In this document: positions 45,635 to 56,079 of the stretch, piece by piece | Layout: the number at the start of each line of letters is the position of its first letter | Position numbering within the stretch: position 1 is the stretch's first letter | Assembly (NCBI RefSeq): GCF_016741855.1 | Contig: NZ_JAERRH010000004.1 | Span: 248,001 to 312,000 of the forward strand | Direction of reading: 5' to 3' | Origin: Streptomyces musisoli | GTDB taxonomy: Bacteria; Actinomycetota; Actinomycetes; Streptomycetales; Streptomycetaceae | Length of the DNA stretch: 64,000 nucleotides | Notes under the pieces: model-generated | Seen by the model: only the letters and a program-made list of their open reading frames with translations | What the model was told of the DNA's origin: nothing | The model's database searches: none | Program-made: the position numbers and the translations under genes

Positions 45635-47440
45635 GTGTCGCAGGAGAAGTCTGTCCAGACCCGGGACGAGGACGGGTACGACTACGACGTCATCGTGGTC
45701 GGATCGGGGTTCGGCGGCTCGGTCACGGCCCTGCGCCTGACCGAGAAGGGGTACAGGGTGGGCGTCCTGGAGGCCGGCCGCCGCTTCACCCGTGACGCCC
45801 TGCCGAAGAACTCCTGGGACCTCAAGAACTACCTCTGGGCCCCGAAGCTCGGGATGTACGGCATCCAGCGCATCCACCTGCTGGGCAATGTGATGGTGCT
45901 GGCCGGCGCGGGAGTCGGCGGCGGCTCGCTGAACTACGCCAACACCCTCTACGTACCGCCGAAGGCCTTCTTCGACGACCCCCAGTGGCGGCACATCACC
46001 GACTGGCAGGAGGAGCTGGAGCCCTACTACGACCAGGCCCGGCGCATGCTCGGCGTACGGCTCAACCCCACCATGACCCCCTCCGATGTGCATCTGAAGG
46101 CGGCGGCGCAGCGGATGGGCGTCGGCGACACCTTCCACCTCGCCCCGGTCGGCGTCTTCTTCGGGGACGGCAAGGACGCGGACGGCACGGCGAAGGCCCG
46201 GCCGGGCGGCGAGGTGGCGGACCCCTACTTCGGCGGGGCCGGCCCCTCCCGCAAGGCCTGCACCGAGTGCGGCGAGTGCATGACCGGCTGCCGGCACGGC
46301 GCGAAGAACACCCTCAACGAGAACTACCTCCACCTCGCGGAGAAGGCGGGCGCGGTCGTCCACCCCATGACGACGGTCGTGTCCGTCACGGACGACTCGC
46401 GGGGCGGCTACGCGGTGGCGACCCTGCCGACCGACCGGAAGAAGAAGGGCGCGGGCCGGCTCCTCACCGCCCGCAAGGTCGTTCTCGCGGCCGGCACCTA
46501 TGGCACCCAGACCCTGCTCCACCGCATGAAGGCCGGCGGCCAGCTGCCCCACCTGTCGAACCGGCTGGGCGATCTGACCCGCACCAACTCCGAGGCGCTG
46601 GTCGGCGCCCAGACCGACGACCGCCGCTACCGCAGGGCGACCGGCGAGCCGAGGGCCGACTTCACGCGGGGTGTCGCCATCACGTCCTCGATCCACCCCG
46701 ACGAGAACACCCACATCGAGCCGGTCCGCTACGGCAAGGGCTCCAACTCGATGGGCGGCCTGTCGATCCTCCAGGTGCCGTACGCGGAGGGTTCCTCGCG
46801 CGTGCTCGCCTGGCTGGCGAACGCGGCCCGCCACCCCGTGCTGGTCGCCCGTTCCCTGTCCAACCGCCGCTGGTCGGAGCGGACCATCATCGGCCTGGTC
46901 ATGCAGTCCCTGGACAACTCGCTGACGACGTATCTGAAGCCCGGCGGAGTCGGCAAGGGCCTGCTCACCGCCCGGCAGGGGCACGGCTCGCCGAACCCCA
47001 AGCAGATCAGGGCCGCGACCGAGGCCGCCACCGTGCTCGCCGCCGAGATCAACGGCTTCCCCGGCAGCAACGTCGGCGAGCTGATGGGCACCCCGCTCAC
47101 CGCGCACTTCCTGGGGGGCTGCCCCATCGGGGACTCCCCGGAGACGGGCGTCATCGACCCGTACCACCGGCTCCACGGCCACCCCGGCATCTCGGTCGTG
47201 GACGGCGCCGCGGTCTCGGCCAACCTGGGCGTCAACCCCTCGCTGACGATCACCGCGCAGGCCGAGCGGGCGATGTCGTTCTGGCCGAACAAGGGCGAGG
47301 AGGACCCGCGGCCGGCGCCGGGCGCGGCGTACGAGCGGCTGAAGCCGGTGGAGCCGCAGGCCCCGGTTGTCCCGGCGGACGCGTTCGGCGCGCTGCGGCT
47401 GCCGTTCCTGGGGATGCCGGCGGTACCGCCGAAGAAGTGA
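45635..47440 (+). CDS. GMC-family oxidoreductase (cholesterol oxidase-like)
   Basis: A 601-residue FAD-dependent glucose-methanol-choline oxidoreductase resembling bacterial cholesterol oxidases without a secretion signal. The FAD motif VVGSGFGGSVTALRL, GAGVGGGSLNYANTLYVPP, the Cys-rich CTECGECMTGCRHGAKNTL (near residue 210) and the C-terminal HFLGGCPIGDSPETGVIDPYHRLHG are typical. The real substrate is unknown; sterols, hopanoids or other alcohols are possible. The GTG start has GAGGAG upstream. It follows the semialdehyde dehydrogenase closely. Confidence 0.9.
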   Translation: MSQEKSVQTRDEDGYDYDVIVVGSGFGGSVTALRLTEKGYRVGVLEAGRRFTRDALPKNSWDLKNYLWAPKLGMYGIQRIHLLGNVMVLAGAGVGGGSLNYANTLYVPPKAFFDDPQWRHITDWQEELEPYYDQARRMLGVRLNPTMTPSDVHLKAAAQRMGVGDTFHLAPVGVFFGDGKDADGTAKARPGGEVADPYFGGAGPSRKACTECGECMTGCRHGAKNTLNENYLHLAEKAGAVVHPMTTVVSVTDDSRGGYAVATLPTDRKKKGAGRLLTARKVVLAAGTYGTQTLLHRMKAGGQLPHLSNRLGDLTRTNSEALVGAQTDDRRYRRATGEPRADFTRGVAITSSIHPDENTHIEPVRYGKGSNSMGGLSILQVPYAEGSSRVLAWLANAARHPVLVARSLSNRRWSERTIIGLVMQSLDNSLTTYLKPGGVGKGLLTARQGHGSPNPKQIRAATEAATVLAAEINGFPGSNVGELMGTPLTAHFLGGCPIGDSPETGVIDPYHRLHGHPGISVVDGAAVSANLGVNPSLTITAQAERAMSFWPNKGEEDPRPAPGAAYERLKPVEPQAPVVPADAFGALRLPFLGMPAVPPKK

Positions 47441-47575
47441 CCGGAGCGGGGTGAGCGGCCGGAGCGGGGTGCGGCCGTAACGGGGCGAGTGGCCGGAGCG
47501 GCCGGAGCGGACGCGTGGCCGGAGCGGGACGAGTGGCCGGAGCGGACGCATGGCCGCACGGTACGAGTGGCCCGA
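47437..47575. repeat. degenerate short repeats after the GMC oxidoreductase stop
   Basis: From the TGA of the oxidoreductase gene onward, GGCCGGAGCGG and close variants recur at intervals of about 11-30 bases, at least seven times. No gene is visible. The array starts at the stop codon, like several others here. Confidence 0.75.
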
Positions 47576-47582
47576 ACGGCAC

Positions 47583-47620
47583 AGAGGGACCTGCATCCCC
47601 CTCCGAAGGCAGGTCCCTCT
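47583..47620 (+). terminator. terminator after the GMC oxidoreductase
   Basis: AGAGGGACCTGC (47583-47594) and GCAGGTCCCTCT (47609-47620) form a perfect 12-bp stem, followed by CACCGTTTCTT. Confidence 0.85.
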
Positions 47621-47707
47621 CACCGTTTCTTGATCCGGCAGGTTTGATCGGCGAAAAGCGAGAAGGGTTGCTCCGGATACCCGGATTTCTTCGTGTGACG
47701 TGAGTCA

Positions 47708-47905
47708 CGGGCGTGACCGCCCGGGGCCGCGACCAGCCGCGGATACGAACGGCCGGGGGCGTGACGGGGCGTGGGCGCGAGGAGCCGCGGACGCGACAGG
47801 CCAGGGGGCACGACCGGCCGGGGGCGTGACGGGCCGCGGACGCGACAGGCCGGGGGCGTGCCCGGCTGTGGGCGTCACCGGCCGAGGACGTGTCCGGCTG
47901 TGGGC
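47708..47905. repeat. degenerate GGGCGTGAC/GCGGACGCGAC repeats
   Basis: About eight imperfect units of 20-25 bases built from GGGGGCGTGAC and GCCGCGGACGCGAC fill the space between two terminators. I see no gene in this stretch. Confidence 0.7.
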
Positions 47906-47910
47906 GTGAC

Positions 47911-47946
47911 GAAGGGCCCCGCGGGACGGAGACCGCGGGGCCCTTC
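47911..47946. terminator. perfect 14-bp terminator hairpin
   Basis: GAAGGGCCCCGCGG (47911-47924) pairs with CCGCGGGGCCCTTC (47933-47946). It can end transcription on either strand, including that of chorismate mutase. Confidence 0.85.
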
Positions 47947-48291
47947 TTCCGGTCAGCACCGGCGTCAGGGCAGCGCCGGTGCCGGGGAGCGGCGCCGGGG
48001 GGTTGCGCCGCTTGTTCGTGTGCCCTGTGGCCTGTCTGCAGTTTTCCGCCGGCCGGCCCCGGGCGTCCCCGGAGCCGGCCGTTCTCTTGGGTGACCGGGC
48101 TGCTGTCCCCTGCCGTCCGGTCACTTTTCCGGAGCGAGGTCCCACGGCGTACGGCACGACCCGTACGCCTCATCGCCCCAGCGAGCCACGCGTGGTTCTG
48201 TCGGGCCCGCCCCTGGCTGGCACGGACACACCCCTCAACGAAGCGGTGCGCGGGCCGGTCACGCGCCGTACGGGTGAGAGCGGCACCGAAC
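47947..48291. other. intergenic interval downstream of chorismate mutase
   Basis: About 345 bases with GC-rich short inverted repeats (for example around 48045-48075) and no gene or motif that I can support. Confidence 0.55.
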
Positions 48292-48567
48292 TCAGATGCG
48301 ACCCCGGCACAGCTCCAGCAGGGTCATGGCGAGGCCGGTGCCGGGCTTGCCGAGCGCGTCCCGGTAGCGGCCGAGGATCTCCATCTCACGGGAGAGGTGC
48401 ACCCGCCGCCCGCCGGAGGCGACACGGGTCTGCTGGACGACGGCGGAGACGGCCATCCGCTCCTGGATGAGGCCGATGATCCGGTCGTCGAGCGCGTCGA
48501 TGCGCTCCCGGGCGTCGGCGATCGTCGCCTCCGGGGTGACGGTCGTTTCCGCGGTGGTGGTGGTCAC
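48292..48567 (-). CDS. chorismate mutase (AroQ type)
   Basis: A 91-residue monofunctional chorismate mutase that converts chorismate to prephenate, the branch towards Phe and Tyr. The AroQ helix pattern is clear: [23 protein letters not shown] (with the conserved Arg, Asp and Arg) and [17 protein letters not shown]. There is no signal peptide, so it is cytosolic. The GTG start at 48567 has GAGGAG upstream. A strong terminator hairpin and an aromatic-rich leader ORF lie between it and its promoter, which indicates control by attenuation. It diverges from guaA. Confidence 0.92.
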   Translation of the reverse strand: MTTTTAETTVTPEATIADARERIDALDDRIIGLIQERMAVSAVVQQTRVASGGRRVHLSREMEILGRYRDALGKPGTGLAMTLLELCRGRI

Positions 48568-48624
48568 GTCGGGCTCCTCGGTCGGGAAGGTGGATGCCCT
48601 GGAACGGCAGAACCCGGAAAACGA

Positions 48625-48659
48625 CAGGCGCCCCGGGCCTTGTCGGCCCGGGGCGCCTG
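48625..48659 (-). terminator. attenuator terminator in the chorismate mutase leader
   Basis: Arms 48625-48639 and 48645-48659 make a perfect 15-bp stem with a five-base loop; in the minus direction it is followed by TCGTTTTCC. It lies 57 bases before the chorismate mutase start, inside its own leader, so it would stop transcription unless prevented. GGCCCG in the leader ORF is complementary to CGGGCC in the stem, a possible antiterminator pairing. Confidence 0.75.
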
Positions 48660-48679
48660 GGAAGTCGCTTGGCGTCAGC

Positions 48680-48751
48680 TCAAGCAGCACGACCATGGCA
48701 GCCGGCGGGCCGGATGCCATAGGTAAAGACGAAGGTCGTGTGCTGAAGCAT
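48680..48751 (-). CDS. leader peptide with Phe-Val-Phe-Thr-Tyr
   Basis: A 23-codon ORF beginning [16 protein letters not shown] and ending at a TGA 21 bases before the attenuator stem. Phe7, Phe9 and Tyr11 form a compact aromatic cluster, fitting a ribosome-mediated sensor of charged tRNA-Phe and tRNA-Tyr ahead of a gene for Phe/Tyr synthesis. CATACT on the minus strand (48758-48763) ends six bases before the ATG, so the leader mRNA would itself be leaderless. No Shine-Dalgarno is seen. The function is inferred from arrangement. Confidence 0.6.
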   Translation of the reverse strand: MLQHTTFVFTYGIRPAGCHGRAA

Positions 48752-48801
48752 GCGGCCAGTATGCCACGGCCCGCACAGGGGAACCCTTCCCGCCCGCCCG
48801 T

Positions 48802-48807
48802 TAGACT
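48802..48807 (+). promoter_or_regulatory. -10 element upstream of guaA
   Basis: TAGACT, a good Streptomyces -10 hexamer, 40 bases before the guaA GTG. No convincing -35 is seen. The same hexamer precedes pcrA at 62077. Confidence 0.45.
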
Positions 48808-48847
48808 CGGTAGCACAGACCCCCGCCCGACCACCAGAAGGCACCCC

Positions 48848-50428
<1,581 letters not shown>

Positions 50429-50446
50429 TCCTCCCGCGGGTGACGG

Positions 50447-50914
50447 TCACGTCCGCCTGAGAGTGCGCACCGGCTCTCCGGGCTTCCAGACCTGGGCGAC
50501 CAGATACGTGTCGTCCTCGACGTAGGTCCGTACGACCTCCGTCAGCTCGGTGCGGAAGAGGTGGAACGGCTGCGGCGGTTCCACCTCTTCCACGTACGCG
50601 GCCTTGGCCGCGCCCTCCCCGACCTCGCACGCCCGCCCGCTGATCCGGATGTCACCACCGCCCATGTCCGTCCCGTCACCGGGATTGGACTGGAGCGTGA
50701 AGCGCGGGTCGCGGCGCAGGTCGAGCGCCTTGAGGGAACCCGGCATCATGCCGAGCCACAGCTCCCCGTGCAGGAAGCGCACCTCCAGGCCGGAGGTGCG
50801 GGGGGAGCCGTCCGCGCGGAGGGTCGCGAGGACATGGTGCCGGTACGAGCCGAAGCGCTCTTCGGTGATCTTCGCCAGCTCGGGTGCGGCGCTGCTGAAG
50901 CCTGTCCAGTTCAT
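50447..50914 (-). CDS. pyridoxamine 5'-phosphate oxidase-fold protein
   Basis: A 155-residue split-barrel flavin-binding protein. VLATLRADGSPRTSGLEVRF, ELWLGMMPGSLKALDLRRDPRFTL and GDIRISGRACEV are typical of the PNPOx-like family, many of which bind F420 or FMN; the substrate is unknown. ATG at 50914 is chosen with a modest AAGGCTGG upstream. The gene converges on guaA, the stops being 18 bases apart. Confidence 0.9.
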   Translation of the reverse strand: MNWTGFSSAAPELAKITEERFGSYRHHVLATLRADGSPRTSGLEVRFLHGELWLGMMPGSLKALDLRRDPRFTLQSNPGDGTDMGGGDIRISGRACEVGEGAAKAAYVEEVEPPQPFHLFRTELTEVVRTYVEDDTYLVAQVWKPGEPVRTLRRT

Positions 50915-51053
50915 ACGGCCCAGCCTTGCCGGGAAACCCGACACCTTCTGTCTGGTATGCGCTGCGTACGGCATCTTTACAAACCGGCTCTGCCTTTTTG
51001 CGCCGCCCGGCGGTACGTTCCGGCCCGTACGCAATCCCAGGACGGGAGGATCT

Positions 51054-51848
51054 ATGCACGGGCCCACCCCGCCCCTGCCGCTGCCCACCGACCGGCTGCG
51101 GTTCGCCATGCCGCCGATGCACGAGTCGGCCGAGGACGAACGCCGGCACCGCAAGGAGCGGCTCGCGGGCGCCCTGCGGATCTTCGGGCGGGCGGGATTC
51201 GAGGACGGGGTGTCCGGACACATCACGGCCCGGGACCCCGAGTTCACCGACTGCTTCTGGGTCAACCCCTTCGGGATGCCGTTCCGGCACGTCACCGTCG
51301 GCGATCTCGTCCTCGTCAACCAGGACGGGCAGGTCGTCGAGGGCCGCTACCACGTCAACCAGGCCGCGTTCACCGTGCATGCCCAAGTGCACGCCGCCCG
51401 CCCCGACGTCGTCGCCGTCGCCCACTGCCACTCCGTGCACGGCCGCGCCCTCGCCGCCCTCGGTGACCTCCTCGACCCCATCACCCAGGAGAGCTGCGCC
51501 TTCTACGAGGACCTCGCCCTCTACGACGCCTACACCGGTGTCACCGTCGACGCCGAGGAGGGCCGCCGGATCGCCGCCGCGCTGGACTCCCACAAGGCGC
51601 TCGTGCTGCGCAACCACGGCCTGCTCACCGTCGGGGACTCGGTGGACGCGGCCGCCTGGTGGTTTCTCTCCCTGGACCGGTCCTGCCAGGTGCAGCTCAT
51701 GGCGAAGGCGGCGGGCCGGCCGGTGCTCATCGACCACAAGGCGGCCGTCGCCACCCGAGAACAGCTCGGCGGCGACCTCGTGGCCTGGATCAACTACCAG
51801 CCGATGTGGCAGGACATCAGCCGCAGCGAACCGGACCTGCTGAGCTGA
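51054..51848 (+). CDS. class II aldolase/adducin family protein
   Basis: A 264-residue class II aldolase-type protein. The Zn-binding His residues appear in VAHCHSVHGRAL and RNHGLLTVG, with GFEDGVSGHITARDPE at the N-terminal side and AAWWFLSLDRSCQVQ after. Members act on sugar phosphates or related small molecules; the substrate here cannot be told. ATG at 51054 has a strong GGGAGGA. It diverges from the PNPOx gene and is followed by about 250 bases without a gene. Confidence 0.92.
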   Translation: MHGPTPPLPLPTDRLRFAMPPMHESAEDERRHRKERLAGALRIFGRAGFEDGVSGHITARDPEFTDCFWVNPFGMPFRHVTVGDLVLVNQDGQVVEGRYHVNQAAFTVHAQVHAARPDVVAVAHCHSVHGRALAALGDLLDPITQESCAFYEDLALYDAYTGVTVDAEEGRRIAAALDSHKALVLRNHGLLTVGDSVDAAAWWFLSLDRSCQVQLMAKAAGRPVLIDHKAAVATREQLGGDLVAWINYQPMWQDISRSEPDLLS

Positions 51849-52097
51849 GACCGCCGCCGCCCGCCCGGCACCGGTGACCATCCGGAGCCGCGGCGGTCCG
51901 GCCGGCTGCTTCGCCCCGTACGACCGCCGGCACCGGGTGATTCTCGCGGCCGGGTCAACACGGCGCTTCCGAATTCACCCTCGCTGACTCCGCGCGGCCG
52001 CCCCAAAGGGCCCGGGGTAGGGCACAATTCGCTCTCAGCACAGGGGAGTTGCCGGGCTGTCGCCCGGGCCGCGGATGCCGGTGGCAGGGTCGGCAGG

Positions 52098-53402
52098 GTG
52101 TGGGGAAGGCGGGCATCGGGCGTGGCGGTGCAGGAGGCGAGAGGGCACACGGATGCCGAGGACGTCCACGAGGGCGGCTGCACCTGCGGGGACTGTCCGC
52201 ACGGCGCCCGGATGGGACACCGGCGTGCCGTCGCCGCGTTCCTGCGCCGGCGCGACGAGTTCGCCGCCGGACGCGGGCTGCCGGCGGCCGTGGCGCACTC
52301 GGCCTCGGCGTCCCGCCAGTGGGTGTCCGAGGAACTGACCCAGCGGGCCGAGGCCGTCGCCGAACAAGGCCGGGCCGAGGGCGCCGTCCGGCTCGCCCGG
52401 CTGTGGCTGCGGACGGTGTGCGCGGTGTGGGGTGCCGTCACCGTGCTGCTGCTCGCCGAGGCGCTCACCGCGATCGGCGCGGGCTGGACCGGCGCCCGCA
52501 CCGCGGCCCTGCTCGCCGCGCTCGCCGTCGCCGGCGTGCTGACGGCCGCCTGCTTCCTCCACCGGGCGCGCGGCGGGGCGCTCGCGCCGGTGATCGGCGA
52601 GGACAACCGCATCTCCACCTCCCGTACCGTTGCCGCCTGCTGGGTGCTGTTCGTCGGTTACGCGATCCTGCTGCTGGCCGCCCGCCTGGCCGCCGCCTCC
52701 GACCACGCCGAACGCGACGCGCTGATCTCCGGCCTCGATCTGGCGCGCGGTGCGGGCGTGGTGACGGTCCTCGCCGTGGTGTGCGGCATCGCCGTCCTGG
52801 TCCGCCGGGTGGTGGGCCTGCGCATCCTCGCCCAGCGGCTGCAGAAGGTGCCGGCCCACCGTCCGCGCGCCGCCGATCTGCTCACCGACGACTCCGGCCG
52901 GGGCGCCTTCGCCGACATCCAGTACGTCGCCATCAGCGCCGTGGCCCTGCTGTTCGCCGCCGTACGGCTGGCCCGCCGCCCCGACCGGCTGCCCGACCTG
53001 CCCTGGGGCCTGGGCGTGATCGTGCTGATCTCGGCCGCCACCTACCTCGCCGGCAAGTACGCCGAGGGCGGCCGGCCGGTGATCCTCTCGGTGGTCCGCG
53101 CCCGCGAGCCCGGCGACCTGGACGGGCCGGTCCGCACCGGCGACGACATCGAGATCCGCGGCACCGGCTTCGTCCCGCCGGGCGCCCAGACCGCCGACCG
53201 GCTCTCCCGGACGGTCGTCCGCATCGGCACGGTCGACGTCCACGTCCCCCTGGTCCCCGTCGCGGGCGGCTTCCGCAACCCCACCGACCACGCCCTGACC
53301 GTGCCCGTACCCGCGGACGTGGAGCCCGGCGCGGTGGACGTCCAGGTGGTCACCGCGGCCGGGGTGGCGACCAACCGCTACCCGCTCCACGTGACGGAGT
53401 GA
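52098..53402 (+). CDS. multi-pass membrane protein with IPT/TIG-like C-terminus
   Basis: Up to 434 residues. A cytosolic N-terminus with a CTCGDC cluster (Cys near 28, 30 and 33) and a basic RRAVAAFLRRRDEF segment precedes about five membrane spans (between about 105 and 310). The C-terminal part (about 330-434; VRTGDDIEIRGTGFVPPG, VPADVEPGAVDVQVVTAAG) looks like an IPT/TIG-type immunoglobulin fold. The CxCxxC motif could bind a metal. Function unknown. The start is uncertain among GTGs at 52098, 52122 and 52128. Confidence 0.8.
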   Translation: MWGRRASGVAVQEARGHTDAEDVHEGGCTCGDCPHGARMGHRRAVAAFLRRRDEFAAGRGLPAAVAHSASASRQWVSEELTQRAEAVAEQGRAEGAVRLARLWLRTVCAVWGAVTVLLLAEALTAIGAGWTGARTAALLAALAVAGVLTAACFLHRARGGALAPVIGEDNRISTSRTVAACWVLFVGYAILLLAARLAAASDHAERDALISGLDLARGAGVVTVLAVVCGIAVLVRRVVGLRILAQRLQKVPAHRPRAADLLTDDSGRGAFADIQYVAISAVALLFAAVRLARRPDRLPDLPWGLGVIVLISAATYLAGKYAEGGRPVILSVVRAREPGDLDGPVRTGDDIEIRGTGFVPPGAQTADRLSRTVVRIGTVDVHVPLVPVAGGFRNPTDHALTVPVPADVEPGAVDVQVVTAAGVATNRYPLHVTE

Positions 53403-53542
53403 CCGCCGGGGAGGGACGCCGGGGGAGGAATCCAGGGCCCCCGAAATCCGGAAAATCATCCGGGAGAGGATTGAACCGGATCCCTTCGTCATACGTATCG
53501 TCCAAGAAGGGTTGCACGGCGGGTGAAGGGCGGCTGGCAGCG

Positions 53543-54067
53543 ATGACTCACGGCATGCGGACGGGCACGCAAAGCATCCGGTTGGACAGCCCGCGCGGCT
53601 GGCGGGACACCGCCGCCCACTACGCCCTGCTGCCCCTGCGGATCTTCCTGGGTGTCACCTTCGTCTACGCCGGCCTGGACAAGCTGACCGACAGCGCCTT
53701 CATGCAGGCCGGCGGTGCCGGGTCGATCGGCGAGACCATGCGTGCCGCCCGCGACTCCGCCGCGATCCCGGCCCTGGTCGACCTGGCCCTGAAGGCCCCG
53801 GTCGGCTTCGGCTACGCCATCGCCCTCGGCGAACTGGCCGTAGGCATCGGCACCCTGCTCGGTCTGCTCGGCCGGCTGGCCGCGCTCGGCGGCGCGCTGA
53901 TCTCGCTCAGCCTCTGGCTGACGGTGAGCTGGGCGACCACCCCCTACTACTACGGCAACGACCTCGCCTTCCTGATGGCCTGGCTCCCGCTGGTCCTCGC
54001 CGGCGCCCCCTACCTCTCGGTGGACGCGGCCTGGCGGGCCCGACGGGGGGCCGGCGGCTACCGCTAG
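53543..54067 (+). CDS. DoxX family membrane protein
   Basis: A 174-residue four-helix membrane protein of the DoxX family. ALLPLRIFLGVTFVYAGLDKL, the GYAIALGELAVGIGTLLGLLGRLAALGG segment and a WATTPYYYGNDLAFLMAWLPL end are characteristic. DoxX proteins are linked to membrane redox or detoxification systems, but no partner is adjacent. ATG 53543 has a poor Shine-Dalgarno; an internal ATG five codons later is possible. Confidence 0.88.
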   Translation: MTHGMRTGTQSIRLDSPRGWRDTAAHYALLPLRIFLGVTFVYAGLDKLTDSAFMQAGGAGSIGETMRAARDSAAIPALVDLALKAPVGFGYAIALGELAVGIGTLLGLLGRLAALGGALISLSLWLTVSWATTPYYYGNDLAFLMAWLPLVLAGAPYLSVDAAWRARRGAGGYR

Positions 54068-54096
54068 CCGCCCCGGCGCAGTCGGAGCCGCTCCGT

Positions 54097-54306
54097 CTAG
54101 CCGCTCTCGGCGCCGCCCCGTCTGCGTATGCCCCGGGTCACCGCGGCCGTGGCACCGGCTAGGCAGAGGCCGCCCACGACCAGCGGGACGACCGCGAACC
54201 AGGGGATGTCCCACAGACCTGCGGCGTCCGCCGCGTACGCCGCGCCGGTGGCGGTGAGGAAGAGCCCGGCGACCAGCTTCCCGGGCTGGAACTCATGACG
54301 CAGCAC
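54097..54306 (-). CDS. small two-span membrane protein coupled to the PspC gene
   Basis: A 69-residue protein with two membrane spans (LVAGLFLTATGAAYAADAA and FAVVPLVVGGLCLAGATAAV) and a basic C-terminus (TRGIRRRGG). The GTG start at 54306 lies within the last codons of the PspC gene (14-base overlap) and has GGAGG eight bases upstream, so the two are translationally coupled. Small membrane partners are common in PspC/LiaF-type envelope-stress operons; a structural or regulatory role is inferred. Confidence 0.75.
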   Translation of the reverse strand: MLRHEFQPGKLVAGLFLTATGAAYAADAAGLWDIPWFAVVPLVVGGLCLAGATAAVTRGIRRRGGAESG

Positions 54307-55858
54307 GGCTGACCTCCACCTGTCCCACACCGACGCCGAGCGTGAGGTCCAGCGTGCCTGACTTCCCGGCTCCCACGGCCGGAGCCAGCGTCACGTCCTT
54401 GTGCTGAGCGGGCTGCACGTCCACGTCCTTTCCACGGTCCTCGGGCAACCGGATGTCGCCCAGCCCCACATCGATGTCCATCCGCACGGCCACGTCCGCC
54501 GGCACGATCACCTTCAGCTGTCCCGCGCCCACCCGCGCGTCCGTGGTGACCGTCTGCCCCTCGGCCGGGCGCACCCGGGTCAGATCCAAGGTGCCCCGCC
54601 CTGTGCCGAGGTCGTACCCGGACCGCACCTCGGCCGCCGCGGCCGGCTTCCAGGACGTCTCCCGCCAGTCGGTCGTGATGTCCCGGGGCAGGGCCGCCGC
54701 CCCGGCCAGCAGGGCCGCGGTGACCACCGCCAGGAACACCGTCCCGGCGCCGGTACGGCCCAGGAACGCGCTGAGCATGATGCCCAGCCCGAACACCGCC
54801 AGCGCGCACGCCAGACCCGTCTGCAGGCTCGTGCCCAGCGGGTGCGTGTGCCAGCCGAGCCCGGTGCCGAGGCCGCCCGCCAGCAGGGCGAGCAGGAACA
54901 CCCAGCCGCCGATCCAGCGCGGGCCGCGCGGTCTCGGGGCCGCGGGGCGCGGCGGCTGTATCGCTCCCTGGTGCGTCCAGGGGGTGGCGATGCCGACGTC
55001 CACGACCGAGGCGAGGTCCCGCTCGCGGGCGTCGCCGGGCCCCCACAGATAGCCGGTGCCGCCGACATGGGTGCCGTCCTTGACGATCGGGTCCCGCCAC
55101 CAGGAGGGGTAGGTGGTGACGACCGGCGGCGCCTGGGCCTCCGGCGGTGCGTCGGCGGCGGCCTGCGCGGCCAGCGGGTCGGGATCGGGGGCGCCACGGC
55201 GCCGCGACCAGTACCCCGCGCCCGCGAGCAGCAGCGAGAGCACCGTGGCGAAGGCGAGCACTCCGCCGTTTCTCAGCATTGTCAGGAAGATTCCGCAGCC
55301 GACCAGCGCGAACAGCACGGCGGCCAGTGCCTGGCCGTCCACCCGGCCGGTGAACAGCTTGCGGAGTTCGTTCTCCTCCTCGTCCTCGTAGGGCACCAGG
55401 AGCCAGACGAAGCCGTAGAAGATCAGGCCCAGGCCGCCGGTCGCGGACAGCACGGCCAGCGTGATCCGGAAGATCACCGGGTCCATCTCGGTCTGCCGTC
55501 CGAGTCCCGCGCACACGCCCGCGATCATCTTGTGCCCGCGGTCGCGCCGGAACCGGTCGGGGAGCCCGGGGTCCTCCTGCTGCTCGGACCCGTCCGTGGG
55601 GGAGTGGCCGCCGCTCCGGGAGCCGGGGCGGGGCCCGGCCTCGGCACGGGGTCCCCCGTCGCCGCCGCCGGTGCGGATGCCGCTGTCGGTGTGGGCTCCG
55701 GTGCTGTCGTCGGTGTGGCCGCCGGTGCCGCTGCCGGCGCCGGCCGCTCCCGTCTCTCCCGTCGCGGCGGGCGCGGCATCCGTCGGCCCGGTGCCCGGGG
55801 CCGGGCGTGGGCCGGGGCCGGGTCCCGGACCCGTCGCGGCGTGCTCGTGATCCGTCAT
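54293..55858 (-). CDS. PspC-domain membrane protein with C-terminal LiaF-like beta domain
   Basis: A 521-residue protein. A long Gly/Pro/Thr-rich cytosolic N-terminus (about 1-95) leads to a PspC domain (about 100-160; DRFRRDRGHKMIAGVCAGLG, FYGFVWLLVPYED), more membrane spans (to about 400) and a soluble C-terminus (about 420-521; LTRVRPAEGQTVTTDARVGA, VPADVAVRMDIDVGLGDI, LTLGVGVGQVEV) of the repeated-beta type found in LiaF and DUF1707 proteins. It is divergent from a PspC-type sensor kinase and its regulator, so it is probably part of the same envelope-stress module. Confidence 0.88.
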   Translation of the reverse strand: MTDHEHAATGPGPGPGPRPAPGTGPTDAAPAATGETGAAGAGSGTGGHTDDSTGAHTDSGIRTGGGDGGPRAEAGPRPGSRSGGHSPTDGSEQQEDPGLPDRFRRDRGHKMIAGVCAGLGRQTEMDPVIFRITLAVLSATGGLGLIFYGFVWLLVPYEDEEENELRKLFTGRVDGQALAAVLFALVGCGIFLTMLRNGGVLAFATVLSLLLAGAGYWSRRRGAPDPDPLAAQAAADAPPEAQAPPVVTTYPSWWRDPIVKDGTHVGGTGYLWGPGDARERDLASVVDVGIATPWTHQGAIQPPRPAAPRPRGPRWIGGWVFLLALLAGGLGTGLGWHTHPLGTSLQTGLACALAVFGLGIMLSAFLGRTGAGTVFLAVVTAALLAGAAALPRDITTDWRETSWKPAAAAEVRSGYDLGTGRGTLDLTRVRPAEGQTVTTDARVGAGQLKVIVPADVAVRMDIDVGLGDIRLPEDRGKDVDVQPAQHKDVTLAPAVGAGKSGTLDLTLGVGVGQVEVSRAAS

Positions 55859-55903
55859 GCGTCCATGGTGACGGCCCGGCCACCGCCGTGGCAGTCGGGA
55901 CGA

Positions 55904-56044
55904 CCCTGGACCAACCCTGAAATCGGCCCCGAGACAGGGCCGGGAAGCGTTCGAGCGGCACGGATCGCCGCGGCGGACCGCACGAGACGCCCGCCCGGAC
56001 CGGTCCCGGCCGAAGATCAGGGGCGTCTCCGGGGCCGACCCTGA
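55904..56044. promoter_or_regulatory. CCCTGA/TCAGGG boxes in the PspC/two-component divergent promoter
   Basis: CCCTGG (55904-55909) and CCCTGA (55915-55920) form a direct repeat spaced by one helical turn, and TCAGGG (56017-56022) with CCCTGA (56039-56044) form an inverted repeat with a 16-base spacer. They lie between the PspC gene and the kinase gene and are good candidates for the binding sites of the adjacent NarL-type regulator. Confidence 0.45.
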
Positions 56045-56079
56045 TGCCCTGCCCTGCCGGCCGTGTGACCATCGTTGGC

